Of a stretch of DNA of 64,000 nt, positions 60,541 to 64,000 are shown in pieces. Below the pieces are notes generated by a model. That model was not told where the DNA came from. It saw nothing but the letters and a program-made list of their open reading frames with translations, and did not search any database. The stretch lies in NCBI GenBank assembly GCA_029259745.1, contig JAJDEO010000063.1:310001-374000 (forward strand), written 5' to 3'. Numbering within the stretch: the first letter of the stretch is position 1; each line of letters opens with the position of its first letter. The stretch is from Planctomycetota bacterium (GTDB taxonomy: Bacteria > Planctomycetota > B15-G4). Both the position numbers and the translations under genes were made by a program.

Positions 60541-62358
60541 TTATTCCCGCACGCCGAAGAGTCCGGCAGCTTCCCAGTAAACCGAGATGCCGATCTCGTC
60601 GGGCGACGCTTGGCTCGACTGGCCGTAACCCTTGCGCGCCAGGTCTCGGCAGATGGTTGCGTAAGCGGGTGACGTGCGCGCTGCGCGGCAGAGGGCGTCG
60701 ACGTTCCACGCCGTCGTGCCGTGGTACGTGCTCGCCGGTGGGGCGATGCGTTTCACGAATGGGGCGTAGTCGCCGTTGAGGTAGACGGCGCCCTGACTGC
60801 CGCGGTCGACGACGCAGCGGATGCCATGGTCGAGCACCTCGGCGAGTTGCTCGCGGGCACTGCTATTCCAGCGCTCGAGTGCCGCGGACGTGCCGTTTCG
60901 AAGTGCTGCCGGTGCCGGCGTTTCGTCGACGAGCTTGCTGCTCGCGGCGGCCTGGAGGTCGCTGAGGACGTCCGTGAGTTCGGCAAGTCCGCCGACGGCC
61001 ACGCTGGTCTGCCAGACGACCACCATGCGGAACGACTCGTCGAGTTCGTTGACGTACTCCCAGCGCCGTTGGCCGTCGTCGACGGCCTTCTGCTGAAGCC
61101 ACGCCCGCGCCTCGTCGCGATCGGCGAATGGCGGCGTCACCCAACCGCGCTCGTGGGCGTAGGCCTCGTAGTCGGCGATTTCAGGGCAGATGTGATCGCA
61201 GCGCGGCGGCGGCATCGTGAGCCACGGCCAGCCGTCCTTCTCGCCCATCGTCAACGCGAACGATCCGACGACGTTGCGCGCACCGTCGAGGTACTGCGGG
61301 CGGTCGGCGCCGAAGAGCGCGATGGCGAACGACAGCTCGCGCGCCGTCCACCCGAGCGCGCGCGTGTTGCCGTTGAACGGCGCCTCGGTGGGGCTCGACA
61401 CGCCGGGGTAGCAGAGGGCGCCTTCGAGCGTGCACTCGGCGATCCGGCGCGCCAGTTCACTCCCCGGGAGCGCGAAGACGGTGAGTGCGCGGTGCACTTC
61501 GAGGTGTTGATGATCGAACGACGACCAGGGGTTGGCGGAACCGCGCGCGGGGCGGCCGTAGGTCTCGGTGCGACCGTAGAGCTTCGCGATGCCTTGGCCG
61601 CTGATGATGGCGTCGGGATGGTCGGCGGCCCGGAAGATGCGGCCGTCGTCGTCGTAGTAGTGCAGCGAGCGGCGGAACTGCTGGTCGATCCACGCCAGGG
61701 CCCAGCGGCGTTGCTTGGCGTGTGCCGTCGTCGCGGTGCTGAGTGCGGTGAGGCCGACGCCGTGGGGCCAAATGCCGACGACGTTGCGCGGCGAGCCCTG
61801 CTGCCCGGTTGTCGGGACGTCGGCGGGCGGCTCGCGCAGTGCGATGAGAGTCGACTCGATCGCATCGATCGGCGGACCGTTGCGCAGGTACCACTCGGGA
61901 AAGCCTGGCATCGGCGCGAAGCCGGGTTGACCGACGCGCACGACGTGTGCCGCGCCGTCGTGCAACGAGACGTTCGTGTCCTCGAGCACGGCGCCGGCAC
62001 CGCCGACGAGCAGACGCCCCTGCACGAGACCGACGTGACGGCTGAGCCGTCCGTTGGCGACGAGCACCTCGATGCCGCCGTGGGGGACGCCTTCGCGCAG
62101 GTGGCGGAAGACGAAGAGGTCAGCGATCACGGCGCCGTCCGGCGATGTCATCTCGACGAGCGACGACTCGACGACTCGCCCGGCGACGTCGACATGCCGC
62201 TCGAGGTCGGCGGCGTGGATGACGCCGTCATGAGCGACTTCGTCGACGATGAGACGCGCCGCGATCGGGAAACGCGGGTCGTCGTCGACGGGCCTCTCGG
62301 CCGTCGCGCATGCGGCGACGATGAGAGCGCCGAGCAGGGCGCGCAGGATCGCTTTCAT
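60541..62358 (-). CDS. Lipoprotein of unknown function
   Basis: A 605-residue protein with a lipobox (IVAAC, Cys17). The N-terminal 190 residues look beta-rich (VEMTSPDGAVIADLFVFR); the rest is helical with many conserved-looking Trp, Gly and Tyr residues (DHQHLEVHRALTVFAL, YEAYAHERGWVTPPF, STYHGTTAW), suggesting an alpha/alpha barrel of the kind seen in polysaccharide lyases or cellulase-like enzymes. That is a guess from pattern only; no catalytic motif is assigned. Its ATG overlaps the stop of the phosphopantetheinyl transferase gene. It converges with the M1 gene, 12 bases apart. Confidence 0.65.
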   Translation of the reverse strand: MKAILRALLGALIVAACATAERPVDDDPRFPIAARLIVDEVAHDGVIHAADLERHVDVAGRVVESSLVEMTSPDGAVIADLFVFRHLREGVPHGGIEVLVANGRLSRHVGLVQGRLLVGGAGAVLEDTNVSLHDGAAHVVRVGQPGFAPMPGFPEWYLRNGPPIDAIESTLIALREPPADVPTTGQQGSPRNVVGIWPHGVGLTALSTATTAHAKQRRWALAWIDQQFRRSLHYYDDDGRIFRAADHPDAIISGQGIAKLYGRTETYGRPARGSANPWSSFDHQHLEVHRALTVFALPGSELARRIAECTLEGALCYPGVSSPTEAPFNGNTRALGWTARELSFAIALFGADRPQYLDGARNVVGSFALTMGEKDGWPWLTMPPPRCDHICPEIADYEAYAHERGWVTPPFADRDEARAWLQQKAVDDGQRRWEYVNELDESFRMVVVWQTSVAVGGLAELTDVLSDLQAAASSKLVDETPAPAALRNGTSAALERWNSSAREQLAEVLDHGIRCVVDRGSQGAVYLNGDYAPFVKRIAPPASTYHGTTAWNVDALCRAARTSPAYATICRDLARKGYGQSSQASPDEIGISVYWEAAGLFGVRE

Positions 62359-63098
62359 CGAGCCGGCGGCCCGACGATCGCGCACCCGATGAAGCCCGGA
62401 CAAGGCGCGAACTCGTGTAGCTCCCACTGTTCGGCGTGGTCCTCGGCGATCTCGGTGCGCTGGAGGCGCGGCGCGTCGTCGAGCGACACGTCGAATCGCG
62501 TAAGCGGGAACGTCAGCCCCGCGCCCTTCGCCTTGAGATACGCCTCCTTGCGCGTCCATCCGCGGAAGAATGCGAGCGGCTGCTCACTTGCCGGGAGTTC
62601 GCCGAGGGTGGCGCGTTCGCGCTCTGAGAAGTAGCGCTGCGCGATCTCGTTGTAGGCGAGGTTCGTGCGCACGCGCTCGACATCGATGCCGAGTGAAACG
62701 TTGTATGCGAAGGCGTAGAGCACGACGGGGCCTGAGTGGGTGACGTTGAAGGACAGCGTCGTGTCGGCGAGCTCGGGACGACCGTGCTCGCCGAACGATA
62801 GCGGGACCTCGTGGGCCCGAACGCCGAGCCGCTCGCCGAGGAGCCGACGCAACCAACCGCGCGAGAGCACGAACGTTTCGCCGACACGCGGGTCGAGGTA
62901 GCGCTCGGCCCGCGCCCGCTCGGCCTCGTTGAGCTCCTCGCGCAGCGACGCCAGCGTCGAGCGATCGGCCGGTCCGACCACGCCGTAGACGTCGACGGGC
63001 ACGCCGAGCGCACGCCCGGACGACAACTCGAGCGCGATGGGCTCGGGCGTCGCGGCACGCGGGTCAGCCGTGAAGTGCTCTTCGGTCCAGGCAGGCAT
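62355..63098 (-). CDS. 4'-phosphopantetheinyl transferase (Sfp type)
   Basis: Moves the phosphopantetheine arm of CoA to a carrier protein. The 247-residue protein is of the double-domain Sfp/Gsp kind: LSRGWLRRLLG, LSFGEHGRPEL, FNVTHSGPVVLYAF, the Mg-binding GIDVERV and the WTRKEAYLKAKGAGL signature are all present. Sfp-type enzymes usually serve polyketide or non-ribosomal peptide systems, but some are general. No such synthase is in the window. The ATG at 63098 gives a normal N-terminus. Its stop overlaps the downstream lipoprotein ATG. Confidence 0.9.
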   Translation of the reverse strand: MPAWTEEHFTADPRAATPEPIALELSSGRALGVPVDVYGVVGPADRSTLASLREELNEAERARAERYLDPRVGETFVLSRGWLRRLLGERLGVRAHEVPLSFGEHGRPELADTTLSFNVTHSGPVVLYAFAYNVSLGIDVERVRTNLAYNEIAQRYFSERERATLGELPASEQPLAFFRGWTRKEAYLKAKGAGLTFPLTRFDVSLDDAPRLQRTEIAEDHAEQWELHEFAPCPGFIGCAIVGPPAR

Positions 63099-63573
63099 GC
63101 CCGAGATCTTAGCGCGGCTTTCCCACCGCGACACCACTGCGTCCGTTCCACGCGACGTTGCGACTCCGCGGTGCGTCGCGCCGGACGCAGCTGACGCTGG
63201 TTCCTGAAGAGCGCACGCGCTCGCCTGGTGCCAAGTGACGAGCGCGTGAAGTCTGGATCAGGCCCATCACAGCCTCCCACGCGCTCCGGTTCGCCGGATG
63301 AGACGAAGCGCAGGTGAGTCCGCACCGCGCTGTGCCCCGACGAACGGCATCCTCGACCTCGCGACGGCTTCGGGGTTGGGTTCGCTCCTGACCGTCGACC
63401 TCGGTTCGAAGGTCAAGCCGCTCAGTGTCGATGAAAGACTGTCGCGGCGCGCATCCGGTGAACTGGAGGCGCGCCGTCTTTCATCGGCGGCCGTTTCTCT
63501 GCATCCCAATCGCGCCGGCGCGCGAAACCCTGGTTACCAACGCACCCATCACGCTTCTCGTACGAGCTTCCCC
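63099..63573. other. Intergenic region with one imperfect inverted repeat
   Basis: A 475-base gap between the divergent phosphopantetheinyl transferase and fasciclin genes. It must hold both promoters. At 63430-63485 a 10-base inverted repeat (GATGAAAGAC with its complement) flanks further complementary GC-rich bases, giving an interrupted hairpin about 90 bases before the fasciclin start. The fasciclin frame is open upstream to about 63310, but that part has no family likeness. Confidence 0.45.
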
Positions 63574-64000
63574 ATGCTGGCCGCCTCCCTGTTCCTCGCC
63601 GCCTGCGTCTCGGCGTCTGCCGAAGACTCGCCTTCGATCCTCGAGATCGCCGCCACGCTCCCCACGCTCAACGCGGCCATTGAAGCGGCAGACTTGGACG
63701 GAGCGCTGGCCGGATCGGGCCCTTTCACGGTTTTCGCTCCTTCGGAAGCCGCCTTCGCTGCGCTTCCCGACGGGTTGCTCGAGAGCCTGCTCGACCCGGC
63801 CAACCGCGGCGCACTCGCAGCGATCCTGAAGCACCATGTGGTGGCGAGTGAAGTGTCCGCTGCCTCGGCGCTCGTCGAAGGTTCGCTGACGACACTTGCT
63901 GGCACCTCGTTGAGCATCGTTCTCGGCAAGGGGCGCATCCGCGTTGCCGAAGCCGGCGTGCTGACAAACGACGTGCGCGCCAGCAATGGCGTGATCCACA
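63574..64000 (+). CDS. Fasciclin-domain lipoprotein (3' end outside window)
   Basis: The first 142 codons of an exported fasciclin (FAS1) protein. A short lipoprotein signal ends at Cys11 (LAAC). The FAS1 motifs are clear: LPTLNAAIEAADL, the H1 box SGPFTVFAPSEAAFAALP, ILKHHVVAS and the start of the H2 region VLTNDVRASNGVIH. FAS1 domains act in adhesion and cell-surface interactions. The gene runs past the window end. Confidence 0.88.
   Translation, partial: MLAASLFLAACVSASAEDSPSILEIAATLPTLNAAIEAADLDGALAGSGPFTVFAPSEAAFAALPDGLLESLLDPANRGALAAILKHHVVASEVSAASALVEGSLTTLAGTSLSIVLGKGRIRVAEAGVLTNDVRASNGVIH

Noticed and set aside
60721..62634. Plus-strand open frame of 637 codons
   Set aside because: Opposite the unknown lipoprotein and transferase genes; those have lipobox and Sfp signatures, this one has none.

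Overview
The window is GC-rich bacterial chromosome, densely coded on both strands, with many genes overlapping their neighbour by a 4-base ATGA or GTGA. The gene content points to a Planctomycetota bacterium, probably one of the marine or uncultured lineages with few close relatives. The signs are several large secreted proteins, most without recognisable function, that end in a shared beta-rich module; sulfatase-like enzymes; a membrane Ser/Thr kinase; a haem-propeller protein; and a futalosine-type menaquinone pathway. This assignment is inference: no rRNA, tRNA or ribosomal-protein gene is visible to anchor it.

Layout. 1-1760: nitrogen assimilation (end of a PII protein, glnA, strong terminator). 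1800-6884: HAD hydrolase, TerC membrane protein, alpha/beta hydrolase, copper-type P-ATPase and a coupled membrane-anchored protein. 7017-15348: a carbohydrate-type island (sulfatase-like lipoprotein, divergent GH2 enzyme, small lipoprotein, second sulfatase-like membrane protein). 15352-17030: a secreted beta-helix protein and a truncated paralogue. 17412-23927: a tight housekeeping operon purA-uppS-cdsA-phoH-ybeY and two LptF/LptG permeases. 24222-27740: a secreted beta-propeller/di-haem protein. 28154-30938: 3-oxoacid CoA-transferase A and B with a small lipoprotein and a helical-repeat lipoprotein. 31327-38721: rho, Ser/Thr kinase, secreted repeat protein, fusA. 38913-42777: an overlapping operon with mqnB, mqnD, a YheT-type hydrolase and pyrE. 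42909-46118: secreted carboxypeptidase-regulatory-like protein, HPF-type ribosome factor, NhaR-like LysR regulator.

46240-54219 is the accessory region. A solo Mrr-type restriction protein is followed by a benzoyl-CoA (box) degradation cluster: boxR on the minus strand, boxC and boxB on the plus strand, with a likely operator in the divergent gap. Then come a terminator, a short element bounded by inverted repeats, and a 741-residue protein joining a TIR domain to what looks like an alpha/beta-hydrolase. That last gene is the best candidate here for an undescribed, probably defence-related, system.

54435-64000: a sulfatase with a canonical C-x-P-x-R motif but an inserted secreted-protein module, a ThuA/GATase-like secreted protein, a DUF2911-type protein, an M1 peptidase lipoprotein, an unknown lipoprotein overlapping an Sfp-type phosphopantetheinyl transferase, and the start of a fasciclin-domain lipoprotein cut by the window end.

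Start sites were chosen from overlap with the previous gene, Shine-Dalgarno-like sequence, signal peptides and family N-termini. Functions come from motifs read by eye; no database search was possible.
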